Assembly (NCBI RefSeq): GCF_003330725.1 | Contig: NZ_CP030840.1 | Location: forward strand, 3,348,001-3,412,000 | DNA from: Acidisarcina polymorpha | GTDB lineage: Bacteria > Acidobacteriota > Terriglobia > Terriglobales > Acidobacteriaceae | Direction of reading: 5' to 3' | Length of the DNA: 64,000 nt | Shown: one piece after another, positions 16,313 to 25,765 of the stretch | Layout: every line of letters begins with the position of its first letter | Position numbering within the stretch: the stretch's first letter is position 1 | Translations under genes and position numbers: made by a program | Notes under the pieces: generated by a model | Database searches by the model: none | Told to the model about the DNA's origin: nothing | The model's input: the letters and a program-made list of their open reading frames with translations, nothing else

Positions 16313-18217
16313 ATGTGTGGAATCGTGGGTTATGTTGGTCCTCGAGAGGTAGTCCCGGTCATCATCGAGGGATTGCGGCGGCTGGAGTATCGCGGTTACG
16401 ACTCTGCCGGAATCGCAGTTGGATGCGCCGGGCAGCCGCTTGAATTACGCCGTGCGCCCGGCAAGCTGCGGAACCTTGAAGAAGTCATCCGGGAACATCC
16501 GATCTTTCCCGATGCCAAACACGGCTGCGGAGGGACGTGGGGGGTTGGTCACACCCGCTGGGCAACTCACGGGCGGCCGACCGAGGAAAATGCCCACCCG
16601 CACCGTGATTGCACGGGCCGGATCGTTGTTGTTCATAACGGCATTGTCGAAAACTATCTCGACCTTAAACGCGAACTGCAGGCCGAAGGTCACGTCTTTG
16701 TCACAGAAACCGATACCGAAATCATCGCCCACCTGATTGAAGAGGAGATCAAGTCCGCCGCCGATTCGGGCAAGACTATGCTGCTCGAAGAAGGCGTCCG
16801 GCGTAGCGTCGCGCGTTTGACTGGCGCCTTCGCCATCAGCGTCATATCGGCGGACGAGCCGGACAAGATTGTCGCGGCTAGAAATGGTCCGCCGGCCGTG
16901 ATCGGCCTTGGGGAGGGCGAATATTTTGTCGCCTCGGATGTTCCCGGAATTCTGCACCATACCCGCGATCTTCACTTCCTTGGCGATGGTGAGTTGGCAG
17001 TCATCACCCGGGATGGGGTCCACCTGACCGACTTCGAGGGTGACCAGCTTCCACTCAAAATCCAGCGCATTCTCTGGGATCCGATCCAGGCGGAAAAGGG
17101 CGGATACAAGCATTTCATGCTCAAGGAGATCTTCGAGCAGCCGCGCGCAGTACGCGATACAACGCTCGGCCGCATTTCGCTGAATACCGGAACGGTTTTC
17201 CTCAGCGAGATGAAGATCAGCGATGAGGAGTTCCGCGACGCACCCCGGATCGACATTGCCGCCTGTGGAACGAGCTGGCATGCTGCTTTGGCTGGGAAAT
17301 ACATGATCGAGCGGCTGGCCCGGATACCGGTAGAGGTGGATTATGCCAGCGAGTTTCGCTACCGCGATCCGATCATCGACTCTCGATCGATCGGCATGCT
17401 GATTACTCAATCTGGTGAAACTGCCGACACTCTTGCCGCTCAGCGGGAGATGTTAGCCAAAGGTCTGAAGACCATCGCTATCTGTAATGTTGTGGGCGCA
17501 ATGGTGGCGCGCGAGGCCCATGGCACGATTTATACGCATGCCGGACCGGAGATCGGGGTCGCTTCGACCAAGGCTTTCAGCTCTCAATTGACAGCGTTGT
17601 TCCTGTTTGCCCTCTACCTGGCGCAAACACGGAATACGATCACCGGCGACGAGAGCATTGCCCTGGTCGAAGCACTTACCCGGCTGCCGGGCAAGATTGA
17701 AGAGGTGCTGCGGACTGCCGACCTAGCCTGCGAGAAGCTGGCGCGGGTTTATTCGACTGCTCGCGACTTCCTTTATCTGGGGCGCGGTATTCACTACCCC
17801 ATCGCACTGGAAGGAGCACTCAAGCTGAAGGAGATTTCCTACATCCACGCTGAGGGCTACCCTGCCGGAGAGATGAAGCATGGTCCGAATGCGCTCATCG
17901 ATGGGACGCTTCCAGTCGTGGTGCTTGCGACCAAAGACGGTGCCAATCATGGGTCTAGACTCCGGTATGAGAAGACCTTGTCGAATATTCAGGAGGTGAC
18001 TGCGCGGTCGGGCAAAGTCATCGCGATTGCGACCGAAGGAGACGAGCAGATCGGCGACCTGGTCGACCAGGTCATCTATATCCCTCAGGCGCCCGAACTC
18101 TTGCTTCCGCTACTGGACGTTGTTCCGTTGCAGCTGCTGGCGTACCATATCGCGGTCCGGCGTGGATGCGATGTCGATCAGCCGCGCAATCTGGCCAAGT
18201 CGGTTACGGTGGAATAG
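16313..18217 (+). CDS. glmS: Glutamine-fructose-6-phosphate aminotransferase
   Basis: Makes glucosamine 6-phosphate from fructose 6-phosphate and glutamine, the committed step to UDP-GlcNAc, peptidoglycan and lipopolysaccharide. It starts MCGIVGYVG, giving the catalytic N-terminal Cys after Met removal. The glutaminase domain (about 1-240) shows HTRWATHG and NGIVEN. Two SIS sugar-isomerase domains follow, with the CGTSWHA and SQSGETADT motifs, and the protein ends LAKSVTVE, the conserved C-terminus. The 634-residue length is slightly above the usual 600-610. A glmS ribozyme was not seen in the short upstream gap. Confidence 0.96.
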   Translation: MCGIVGYVGPREVVPVIIEGLRRLEYRGYDSAGIAVGCAGQPLELRRAPGKLRNLEEVIREHPIFPDAKHGCGGTWGVGHTRWATHGRPTEENAHPHRDCTGRIVVVHNGIVENYLDLKRELQAEGHVFVTETDTEIIAHLIEEEIKSAADSGKTMLLEEGVRRSVARLTGAFAISVISADEPDKIVAARNGPPAVIGLGEGEYFVASDVPGILHHTRDLHFLGDGELAVITRDGVHLTDFEGDQLPLKIQRILWDPIQAEKGGYKHFMLKEIFEQPRAVRDTTLGRISLNTGTVFLSEMKISDEEFRDAPRIDIAACGTSWHAALAGKYMIERLARIPVEVDYASEFRYRDPIIDSRSIGMLITQSGETADTLAAQREMLAKGLKTIAICNVVGAMVAREAHGTIYTHAGPEIGVASTKAFSSQLTALFLFALYLAQTRNTITGDESIALVEALTRLPGKIEEVLRTADLACEKLARVYSTARDFLYLGRGIHYPIALEGALKLKEISYIHAEGYPAGEMKHGPNALIDGTLPVVVLATKDGANHGSRLRYEKTLSNIQEVTARSGKVIAIATEGDEQIGDLVDQVIYIPQAPELLLPLLDVVPLQLLAYHIAVRRGCDVDQPRNLAKSVTVE

Positions 18218-18261
18218 CCATCGATCTCTAACCCCAAATCGCTAACCAGGCCTGAAACGAG

Positions 18262-20415
18262 GTGCTTCGATTGCATCCGCGATACTCGCTTGTTGCGGCT
18301 ATTTTTGTGTTCGGCCTCCTGAAAGTTGCTTTCGCACAGCCGGCAAGCGAGAGCTCTCTACCCTCCGCGGCTCAGTTGCAGGCTTTGGCCGGCGAATACA
18401 CCGACGATAGCGAGCCCGACACCCCGCTGAGCTTCTATGAAAAAGACGGCCAACTTGTTCGCGAAGGTCCGCGCACCTTTCCCAGTGAACTGACGGCCGT
18501 AAATTCAACCGAATTCTCCTCCAGAGACGGAACCGGCGAGCGCTACCAATTTAAGCTGGGCCCATCAGGTCAGGCTTCTAGGGTCACGGTGATTTCAGGA
18601 GGAAGCCCGGGTAAGGAAATCATGCGCCGGACCGGTGATGCCGTTCAGCGAGACTTTCCGCCTTATGAACGCCAAGAGGCGATAATTCCGATGCGAGACG
18701 GCGTCAAGCTGCACGCCATCATCCTGAAGCCGGCCAACCAGCATGCGCCCTTGCCCATGCTGATGGCCCGTACTCCCTACGGTGCCGGCGAAACCACGAT
18801 GGCAAGCTTCTACGCTGACCGGCCCGAGCTGGCTCGTGCGCAATACATTTACGTTTGCGAGGATATTCGCGGCCGTTTCGAATCGGAGGGCGAGTTTTTG
18901 ATGATGCGGCCGTTGGCCGATCCCAGCGATCCGAAAGCGATCGACGAAAGCACCGATGCATACGACACAGTTGCCTGGCTGCTTGTCAATGTGCCCGGGA
19001 ACAACGGCCGCGTGGGTGTCATTGGCATCAGCTATCCAGGTTTTCTGGCGATGATGTCAGGGATCGGTCCGCATCCCGCGGTGAAGGCGATCTCTCCTCA
19101 AGCTCCCATGATTGATGTGTGGAAGGGAGACGATTTTTTCCATAATGGGGCCTTTCGCCAGACCTATGGCTACGATTACGCCCTCGGCATCGAGAGCGGC
19201 AAAGAAAATACTGATGTTCAGTACGGTGACAACGTCGACGGGTACGACTTCTTCCTGGAACGCGGTTCGTTCGCTGAGGACGTCAGGCGGGCTGGCGCCC
19301 AGACACCGTCGGGAGCGATCCTGCCGACCTGGCGGCTATTCCTCGATCACCCTGCTTACGACAATGTCTGGTACTTGCGCGGAGTCGAACATCATCTGAC
19401 TGCCGTAGCTGTTCCGACGCTGACCGTAGGCGGCTATTACGACCAGGAAGATATGTGGGGCCCGCAAGAGGAGTACAGTGTCCTCGAACGGCACGACGCA
19501 AATCATCAGAATTTTCTGGTCCTCGGGCCGTGGCAGCACGGCTCATGGTCTTCGTCTTCGCGGCATCTCGGCGCGATCCAGTACGGCGAGCCGATCGGCA
19601 CCGAATACCGAAAGCAGATCGAAGCGTCTTTTTTCGCACGCTTTCTTAAGGACGAGCCCGGCTTCGATCTTGAGGATACGGCGAGCTTTCAGACTGGGTC
19701 GAATAAGTGGAAGCGCTATGCCCACTTTCCTCCCGCGGAGTCTACACCGACGAAGCTTTACCTGAATGCGGGCAAGAAGCTAGGCTGGCAACTTGGTAGC
19801 AAGCCAACCAAGTCTTCTTACATCTCCGATCCCAGGAATCCAGTGCCTTACCGTCACCGGCCCATTGAGCCGACTTACGCTGAAGGTTCTCATTGGGGTC
19901 AATGGATGACTGAAGACCAGCGGTTCGTGACGCGACGCAAGGACGTATCGATCTGGACCCTCGCGGTCGGCAATGACTTGACTCTCACCGGAGAGGTGAT
20001 CGCCGACCTGTTCACCTCGACGACCGGCAGCGATGGAGATTTGGTGGTAAAGCTCATCGATCGATATCCCGACGACGACGCCGATCCGGCGATGCGCGGC
20101 TACGAACTGATGACTAACGAGGAGATCTTTCGTGAACGGTATCTCAACGGCTTCGATCAACCAGCAGCATTGAAGCCCGGCGAAGTCAGGGAAGTGAAGT
20201 ATAGTCTCCACGCCGTTGACCATGTTTTCAAGAAAGGCCACACCATCATGGTCGAGGTCCAGAGCACCTGGTTCCCGCTCTACGACCGCAATCCGCAGAC
20301 GTTTGTGCCGAACATCATGAAAGCGGATCCGGGAGATTACAAGAAGGCGAAAGTGACGATTGTCTCCGACCTGAGCCACCCATCCGGCTTAATCCTGCCG
20401 GTAGTGAGTCAGTGA
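18262..20415 (+). CDS. Secreted CocE/NonD-family (peptidase S15) hydrolase
   Basis: A 717-residue exported serine hydrolase. The GTG start gives a signal peptide (residues about 1-26, ending AFAQP). After a poorly conserved N-terminal region (about 30-130) the alpha/beta-hydrolase starts at IPMRDGVKLHAIILKP. The nucleophile elbow GISYPG has Ser257. DIRGRFESEG near 201-210 and the C-terminal jelly-roll domain (from about 560) that follows NDLTLTGEVIADLF are typical of cocaine esterase/X-Pro dipeptidyl peptidase S15 relatives. Probable acyl ester or peptide hydrolase in the periplasm. It lies 44 bases after glmS but is unlikely to be related in function. Confidence 0.88.
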   Translation: MLRLHPRYSLVAAIFVFGLLKVAFAQPASESSLPSAAQLQALAGEYTDDSEPDTPLSFYEKDGQLVREGPRTFPSELTAVNSTEFSSRDGTGERYQFKLGPSGQASRVTVISGGSPGKEIMRRTGDAVQRDFPPYERQEAIIPMRDGVKLHAIILKPANQHAPLPMLMARTPYGAGETTMASFYADRPELARAQYIYVCEDIRGRFESEGEFLMMRPLADPSDPKAIDESTDAYDTVAWLLVNVPGNNGRVGVIGISYPGFLAMMSGIGPHPAVKAISPQAPMIDVWKGDDFFHNGAFRQTYGYDYALGIESGKENTDVQYGDNVDGYDFFLERGSFAEDVRRAGAQTPSGAILPTWRLFLDHPAYDNVWYLRGVEHHLTAVAVPTLTVGGYYDQEDMWGPQEEYSVLERHDANHQNFLVLGPWQHGSWSSSSRHLGAIQYGEPIGTEYRKQIEASFFARFLKDEPGFDLEDTASFQTGSNKWKRYAHFPPAESTPTKLYLNAGKKLGWQLGSKPTKSSYISDPRNPVPYRHRPIEPTYAEGSHWGQWMTEDQRFVTRRKDVSIWTLAVGNDLTLTGEVIADLFTSTTGSDGDLVVKLIDRYPDDDADPAMRGYELMTNEEIFRERYLNGFDQPAALKPGEVREVKYSLHAVDHVFKKGHTIMVEVQSTWFPLYDRNPQTFVPNIMKADPGDYKKAKVTIVSDLSHPSGLILPVVSQ

Positions 20416-20653
20416 GGCTTGAGCCGGACCTTTCACCGTTTAAATTTTCGGCCGCCGTCGCGCTGGGCGGCTCCCGATTGAAATATCAGCAAGGTTGACG
20501 GATGAAGAAGGAAGGCTGCTGCGCTGAATGACAGGCGGCAAGCCGGTGCATCCCGCTGCTTTCGATTGTTGTTCATGGTTCTATTCAAGTCTGGCTGCAA
20601 GTGCCGGGCCCGCGATCGAAGATCACCCATCTAGGCGGGGGTGCGTTGGCCTT

Positions 20654-22087
20654 CTATATCCCAAGCGTCTTGGCTTCGATTTCCTCCAGTGTTTGTCCCT
20701 TAGTTTCAGGCACGAACTGCAGAACGAAGACGGCGCCCGCAAGGCAGATGCTGCCATAGATGAAAAAGGTTCCCGAGCTACCCAAAGTACGGTTGATAAA
20801 TGGGAATGAGTAAGTCAACGCGAAGGAAGAGATCCACAGCGCCGATACGGCAAGAGATACGCCGATCGATCGCAACCGGTTGGGATAGATCTCAGCAATG
20901 AGCACCCATGTCAGCGGGGCGAGCGTCATCGCATAACAAGCGATCGCGCAGAGGGTGAGGACCAGTACAGCCGTGCCGTGTACGCCGATGCGGTAAGCGA
21001 AACCCGCCAATAGATGCGACACCCCGATGCCAAGGCAGCCGAAAAGCATGAGCGGGCGGCGCCCCAAACGATCGACAACCGCCATCGCTGCCATCGTAAA
21101 GAGCAAATTAATCGTGCCGGTAATGACGATGTCCAGGAAAATCTGGTTTGTGCCTATTCCGGCCGTACGATAAACTTCTTCGGCGTAGTTGAAGAGAATA
21201 TTGATGCCGCTCCACTGCTGCAGGACCGCGAGCACAATGCCGATGAGAAGCGCCTTCCGCACTCCTGGTCGCAACAAGCCACGCCAACTTGCTGTCCTGG
21301 ATTGCTCTTCGCGCAGGGCAGAGGCAATGCCGGCAACTTGCGTGGTTGCGTAACCAGGATCGCCACCGATTTTTCGCAGCACCGTCTCGGCCTCATGCGC
21401 ACGTCCTCTAGCAAGCAGCCATCGCGGGCTTTCTGGAATGCCAAAGGCCGCCAGCAGGAAAACAACAGCGGGAATTGCTACGGCGGTGAACATCCAACGC
21501 CAACCAGTTTGCACATTCCACGACGCGAGCATCGCTTCATGAGTACTGTTCAGCGGTACCGGACGGGCGATTCGCCAATTGGCAATCTGTGCCAGCAGGA
21601 TACCCACGACAATGGCGAATTGATTGAGACTTACTAACCGTCCACGATGGGCTGCAGGGCTGACTTCAGCGATATAGAGTGGAGAAATGTTGGAACTTAA
21701 GCCAATGGCCACCCCGCCGGCGATACGCCACGCTATGAAGACTGCAAACGTGGATGCCCAACCGGTGAGGATCGAGGACGCTGCAAAGAGGATTGCCGAA
21801 ACGATCAGAACTGGCTTGCGCCCATAGCGATTGCCGAGCGCTCCGGCGGAGAGTGAACCGGCGAAACAGCCTATGAGGGCGCAACTGTTGGCCCAGCCAA
21901 TGGAAGCTGCGCTGTCCAGATGAAAATAAATCTCGAAGAACTCGCGCGCTCCTCCGATCACTACCCAGTCATAGCCAAAGAGTAAACCTCCCAGAGCCGC
22001 AACCACAGCGATGCCCCACACGTACGCAGTCGCAGACGTGGTAAGCAGGCTGAGATCCTTCTTAGCCGAAACGCTTGGTCCCTGCAT
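20654..22087 (-). CDS. Sugar porter (MFS) transporter
   Basis: A 477-residue 12-helix carrier of the sugar-porter family. The ATG at 22085-22087 begins MQGPSVSAKK and lies two bases past the stop of the upstream DUF5107 gene; a longer in-frame start would overlap that gene. Visible signatures: GGLLFGYDWVVIGGA in helix 1, NRYGRKPVL in loop 2-3, PESPRWLLARGRA in the central loop, and PETKGQTLEEIEAKTLG at the end, the sugar-porter C-terminal motif. It is coupled to the DUF5107-TPR gene, so it probably imports the sugar released or sensed by that protein. Exact sugar unknown. Confidence 0.92.
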   Translation of the reverse strand: MQGPSVSAKKDLSLLTTSATAYVWGIAVVAALGGLLFGYDWVVIGGAREFFEIYFHLDSAASIGWANSCALIGCFAGSLSAGALGNRYGRKPVLIVSAILFAASSILTGWASTFAVFIAWRIAGGVAIGLSSNISPLYIAEVSPAAHRGRLVSLNQFAIVVGILLAQIANWRIARPVPLNSTHEAMLASWNVQTGWRWMFTAVAIPAVVFLLAAFGIPESPRWLLARGRAHEAETVLRKIGGDPGYATTQVAGIASALREEQSRTASWRGLLRPGVRKALLIGIVLAVLQQWSGINILFNYAEEVYRTAGIGTNQIFLDIVITGTINLLFTMAAMAVVDRLGRRPLMLFGCLGIGVSHLLAGFAYRIGVHGTAVLVLTLCAIACYAMTLAPLTWVLIAEIYPNRLRSIGVSLAVSALWISSFALTYSFPFINRTLGSSGTFFIYGSICLAGAVFVLQFVPETKGQTLEEIEAKTLGI

Positions 22088-22089
22088 GG

Positions 22090-25000
22090 CTACCAGGCCG
22101 CCTGATCGGCGAGAAGATCGCAAACGCCGGCATGGGACCGATCCAGATTGGATATTTCTTCGAGCGCCCGCTGGGCGTCAACTCGTCTCCCCATTCCCAG
22201 GAGTGCCTGGGCACGAAGAAACGTCGCAGTGATGTGCTGACGCTTTTGCAAGTCTTCCTCAAAGAGAAGCATCGCAGGCAGCGATGTCGCGAAGTAATCG
22301 ATCTTTGGCCTCTGCTTTTCCAGTGCGTCCGCAAATGAAAGGATGTTCTTGAACAGTGAATTCGCCTCCTCGCTTCGGCCAAGGCGGAGTAATGACATCG
22401 CACTCCAGTAAGTCATCTCTGAAACGGAGCGAACCTGCATCTGCTGGAAGTCGCCGCGCTGATGAGCGGCAGCTTCCCAATGTTGGCGCGCACGAAGCGG
22501 ATTACCCGCAGCCGACCATGCTTCTCCAAGCCAGAATTCGATATTGCTATGATTCGCGAGCAAGTGCCGGGCTTCGCTCAGGCTTCGCGGCGGAAGATCT
22601 GCGGCCTTGAAGTGATCCATTGCAGTGCGCGTATTGTTCGCTCTCAGGGCTATACGGCCCAGAAGCAATTGCGCGCGAACGTATTCGCCCAACACCAGGC
22701 CTTCGCCGCCTTCCCAGGGCTGAAACTTCCGGGCCAGCAGGAGCGAAAGAGCCGCGTCCGGCCTGCCGACCTGGTTATAAAGCGATGCTAGCTCAACCGT
22801 CAGATCATCGCGCAAAGCAATCATCTCAAGGCAATCCTCAAGATCGGTGAGCCTCTCTGCCGGATCATCACCCATTCGTTTTCTGAGCTGATCCTGTTCA
22901 TAGAGAATGCGCGCATCGTTGGGCGATGCCTCGCGCGCACGACGGAAGGCTTCGCGAGCACGCTGCGGGTCTGATTGCACGTTGTAGTACGAGATACCCA
23001 GATTGCGCCATGCGGTCGAGAAACCCGGGTCCAGCTTGACCGCGTTTTCCCACTGGGCGATCGCTTCATGATGTCGACGCCGGTCATAGAAAAAATTGCC
23101 GAGATAGTACGGCGCGCGCGCATCGGACGGGTTGACAGCAATCGCTGCCTCGAGGATCCGCATCTCCTCGAGCCGGCTGGGAAAAACATATGCCGGACTT
23201 GCGGCAGCAGCGCATTGCATCAATTCCTGGCTTCGCGTTGGCTCATCGCCCATTGCTTGAGTGGTGGCAATTGCATAGAGAGCGATGGCACCCTCATCGG
23301 CTGCGAGAATGCGGCGTGCATCCTCAATCAGGCCGGCACGAATGAGATCAAAGGCAAGGTCCAGCGTTTGTCCCTTATTGGAAGGGGGAATGCCGGTTTC
23401 CAGAAAACGACTCCAGGTATCGAGCGGATCGAGCGCGCGCACTGCAGCGAGTGGAGACTCAGCCTCAGCGGAACGCTCTAGCTGGCGCAACACCACGACG
23501 CGAAGATTCAAGGCGTTCAAGTTGTCGGCATCCGCGCGCAATGAGCGGTCCAGGTGCTCCATCGCTGCAGCGAGTCGTCGATTTCGCACGTCCATCTCGG
23601 CCAGCCGATGAAAGGCGGGACCGCGCCACGACGCTGACCACGTAGCTTTGTAGAAGGCATCGTAGGCTTGGTCATGACGATCCTGAAAAAGAAGCGCCAT
23701 GCCGAGGTTGTAGTAGGCCTCACTGTCATAGGGGTTGGGATTGCGCATGGTGAGGCGCGCGATTGCCTTGCGCAGATAGGTCTCTGCCGCAGCAAACTCG
23801 CCGCGCCTCAGGTGCATGCAGCCAAGTGCATGATTCGCGCGGCTGTCACCTGGGTCGCGGCGCACGGCTTCTCGCCAGTAAGGCTCCGGCGATCGGGTCG
23901 CGTGCCGGTATTGCTCTAGATGAAGACCGGTCAGATAAAGCTCGTCGTTCGATCCGATGTCTTCGGGTGGCGGAGGCTCCGTAGCCTCATTGGGCGCAGG
24001 CGCGGGAGCGATCTCAGCGGGTGCATAGCGCAGAAGAATTTCGCCCGCTGCTTCCAGTTCGACAACCAGATCATCTTCGCCGCGAGCAAGAGGAAACGCC
24101 GTATGGAGCGGCTCTTCTGGTCGAAGTCTGCCACGCCAAACCTCCGATTGCCCATTGGCAACAGCCACATGCACAATTGCGTCGTCAATCGCGTACGTCA
24201 CCAGCAGGTGGATTCGCGCTTCACCTTCTTCGCGCTCGAGTTGCAACGCTGCGTGTAGGTTGGCGACGTCGGGAACGCCGATCTCACGAATGGGATACCA
24301 GAACTGGCTGAAGCTCTTTGTCTCTCCCGGCGCAAGAAAAGAAAAGTCGGGCTGGTTGTCCGTGTAAACCCCAGCCATTAATTCAATGTACGGGCCATCG
24401 GCATCAGTGAGGCTTCGATCCCACGCATAGCCAAACTCGTGATTGCCCCATGTCCACTGCTTCTTGCCTGGAGCGATATGATGATCTGCTACGTGCACCA
24501 TGCCGGCGCGCTTCGCATGGTCATATCCTCCGAAGAAATCCTGTTGCGAGTTGGCGATCATATAGCTGGTCGGCACGGGAATGTTGGAATACCAGCTAAG
24601 GTCGTTGGCGGGATACGATCCATCCGGCGCAAAATTGCTGGGCGTCTCTTCGAGCGGTACCCCATGCAGTGCACGTTCGCCATACGGAATGCCGTAGTAG
24701 GTGCCGAGACTCTGCGGGAATTCCGTCACGGCCCGCTTAGCATGATCGGCGACGAAGCGGACATCGCCAGGGAAGAACGACTGATACTGCTCGTGAACCC
24801 GCGTCGCAACATTCGCCCACCACAAAAATGTCTGCGTGTCCCAAGTGCGGTTGTAAAGCCGGACCTTCAATTCCAAGTAAGCGCGCCCCGGACGGAGACA
24901 GACCCCATGCATTCCCTTCATGCGCGACATCGGATCATGGTCGCTGCACCACACGGTGACCGACCCATCGTTTTCACGTTCGATTGCCACTTCCACAGGA

Positions 25001-25536
25001 AGGAAAGTCGCCGGGCGGTGATGCTGCGGCCAGTTGAACTCGACGCCACCCGAGATCCACGGCCCGGCAAGCCCCACCAGGGCCGGCTTGATCACATTCT
25101 GACGGTAGAAGAAGTCGTATCCGTTGACCTTGTCATATCCGACATGAATGCGTCCACCAATCTCAGGCAGAATCATCAGCCGCAGGTATTCGTTCTCAAG
25201 ATGGACCGCCTGCCACGCATGCTCACACGGCACTGTCGATACACGATCAATTACTGGCATTGGATAAACTTTGCCGCTGCTTCCCTGGTACACGCGTTTC
25301 TCGAGGAACAAAGGATTCGGATCCGGCGGCGCGGGATGGTAGGTCTTCATCACGACCGGCTCATGCCAGGCCTTCACTGGCCCGGCTTCGCTGGCCGGCG
25401 CTGACGGCAAGATTAGCTCTGGACTGGTTGCCGTTGACAGCACGGACGCTATGGATGCTTCGGTCTCGCTTTGAATCGTCGTATCCTCGAGAAATAAGCT
25501 CGAGTTAACGTTACCGCTCCTGGTCGCAGGTGGCAA
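22090..25536 (-). CDS. Giant DUF5107-TPR protein
   Basis: A 1148-residue protein with two parts. The N-terminal half (about 60-420) is DUF5107, a galactose-mutarotase-like beta-sandwich; it has FFEKR-like LFLEKRVYQGSSGKVYPMP, LENEYLRLMILPEIGGRIHV and GVEFNWPQHHRP. The C-terminal half (about 540-1140) is a long array of TPR-like helical repeats, for example YYNLGMALLFQDRHDQAYDA and YYLGNFFYDRRRHHEAIAQW. The start is a TTG with weak support, so the first 50 or so residues are uncertain. No signal peptide is visible. It is directly followed by a sugar porter gene two bases away, as if they form a sugar-utilisation operon. Enzyme activity unproven; a mutarotase-like fold could bind or convert sugars. 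Confidence 0.8.
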   Translation of the reverse strand: MPPATRSGNVNSSLFLEDTTIQSETEASIASVLSTATSPELILPSAPASEAGPVKAWHEPVVMKTYHPAPPDPNPLFLEKRVYQGSSGKVYPMPVIDRVSTVPCEHAWQAVHLENEYLRLMILPEIGGRIHVGYDKVNGYDFFYRQNVIKPALVGLAGPWISGGVEFNWPQHHRPATFLPVEVAIERENDGSVTVWCSDHDPMSRMKGMHGVCLRPGRAYLELKVRLYNRTWDTQTFLWWANVATRVHEQYQSFFPGDVRFVADHAKRAVTEFPQSLGTYYGIPYGERALHGVPLEETPSNFAPDGSYPANDLSWYSNIPVPTSYMIANSQQDFFGGYDHAKRAGMVHVADHHIAPGKKQWTWGNHEFGYAWDRSLTDADGPYIELMAGVYTDNQPDFSFLAPGETKSFSQFWYPIREIGVPDVANLHAALQLEREEGEARIHLLVTYAIDDAIVHVAVANGQSEVWRGRLRPEEPLHTAFPLARGEDDLVVELEAAGEILLRYAPAEIAPAPAPNEATEPPPPEDIGSNDELYLTGLHLEQYRHATRSPEPYWREAVRRDPGDSRANHALGCMHLRRGEFAAAETYLRKAIARLTMRNPNPYDSEAYYNLGMALLFQDRHDQAYDAFYKATWSASWRGPAFHRLAEMDVRNRRLAAAMEHLDRSLRADADNLNALNLRVVVLRQLERSAEAESPLAAVRALDPLDTWSRFLETGIPPSNKGQTLDLAFDLIRAGLIEDARRILAADEGAIALYAIATTQAMGDEPTRSQELMQCAAAASPAYVFPSRLEEMRILEAAIAVNPSDARAPYYLGNFFYDRRRHHEAIAQWENAVKLDPGFSTAWRNLGISYYNVQSDPQRAREAFRRAREASPNDARILYEQDQLRKRMGDDPAERLTDLEDCLEMIALRDDLTVELASLYNQVGRPDAALSLLLARKFQPWEGGEGLVLGEYVRAQLLLGRIALRANNTRTAMDHFKAADLPPRSLSEARHLLANHSNIEFWLGEAWSAAGNPLRARQHWEAAAHQRGDFQQMQVRSVSEMTYWSAMSLLRLGRSEEANSLFKNILSFADALEKQRPKIDYFATSLPAMLLFEEDLQKRQHITATFLRAQALLGMGRRVDAQRALEEISNLDRSHAGVCDLLADQAAW

Positions 25537-25765
25537 ACCTACTCTTTCGACAGAGCGTTGGCGACATTTTCCAGAGGGGTAGTGTACTGCGCAAGGCTGA
25601 TGTTTCGTTGACGGCCACTCTGCTTAATCCTGGAGTTGAGTGGCAGTATTCTCGGTGGTCATAGAGAGTGCGGACCTCGTTCGGAGTTTCAGCTTGTGCT
25701 CGGATCCGAACTAAAGTCGTTCTCTCTGACGTTTCGATGCGACTACAAAACTGGGCAAGCCGAGG

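Noticed and set aside
16288-16313. glmS ribozyme or riboswitch upstream of glmS
   Set aside because: The gap is only 24 bases and purS occupies the region before it.
16445-17410. Minus-strand open frame opposite glmS
   Set aside because: Antisense shadow of glmS with no motifs.
24439-25404. Plus-strand open frame opposite the DUF5107 gene
   Set aside because: Shadow of the conserved DUF5107 domain; no ribosome site or motif.
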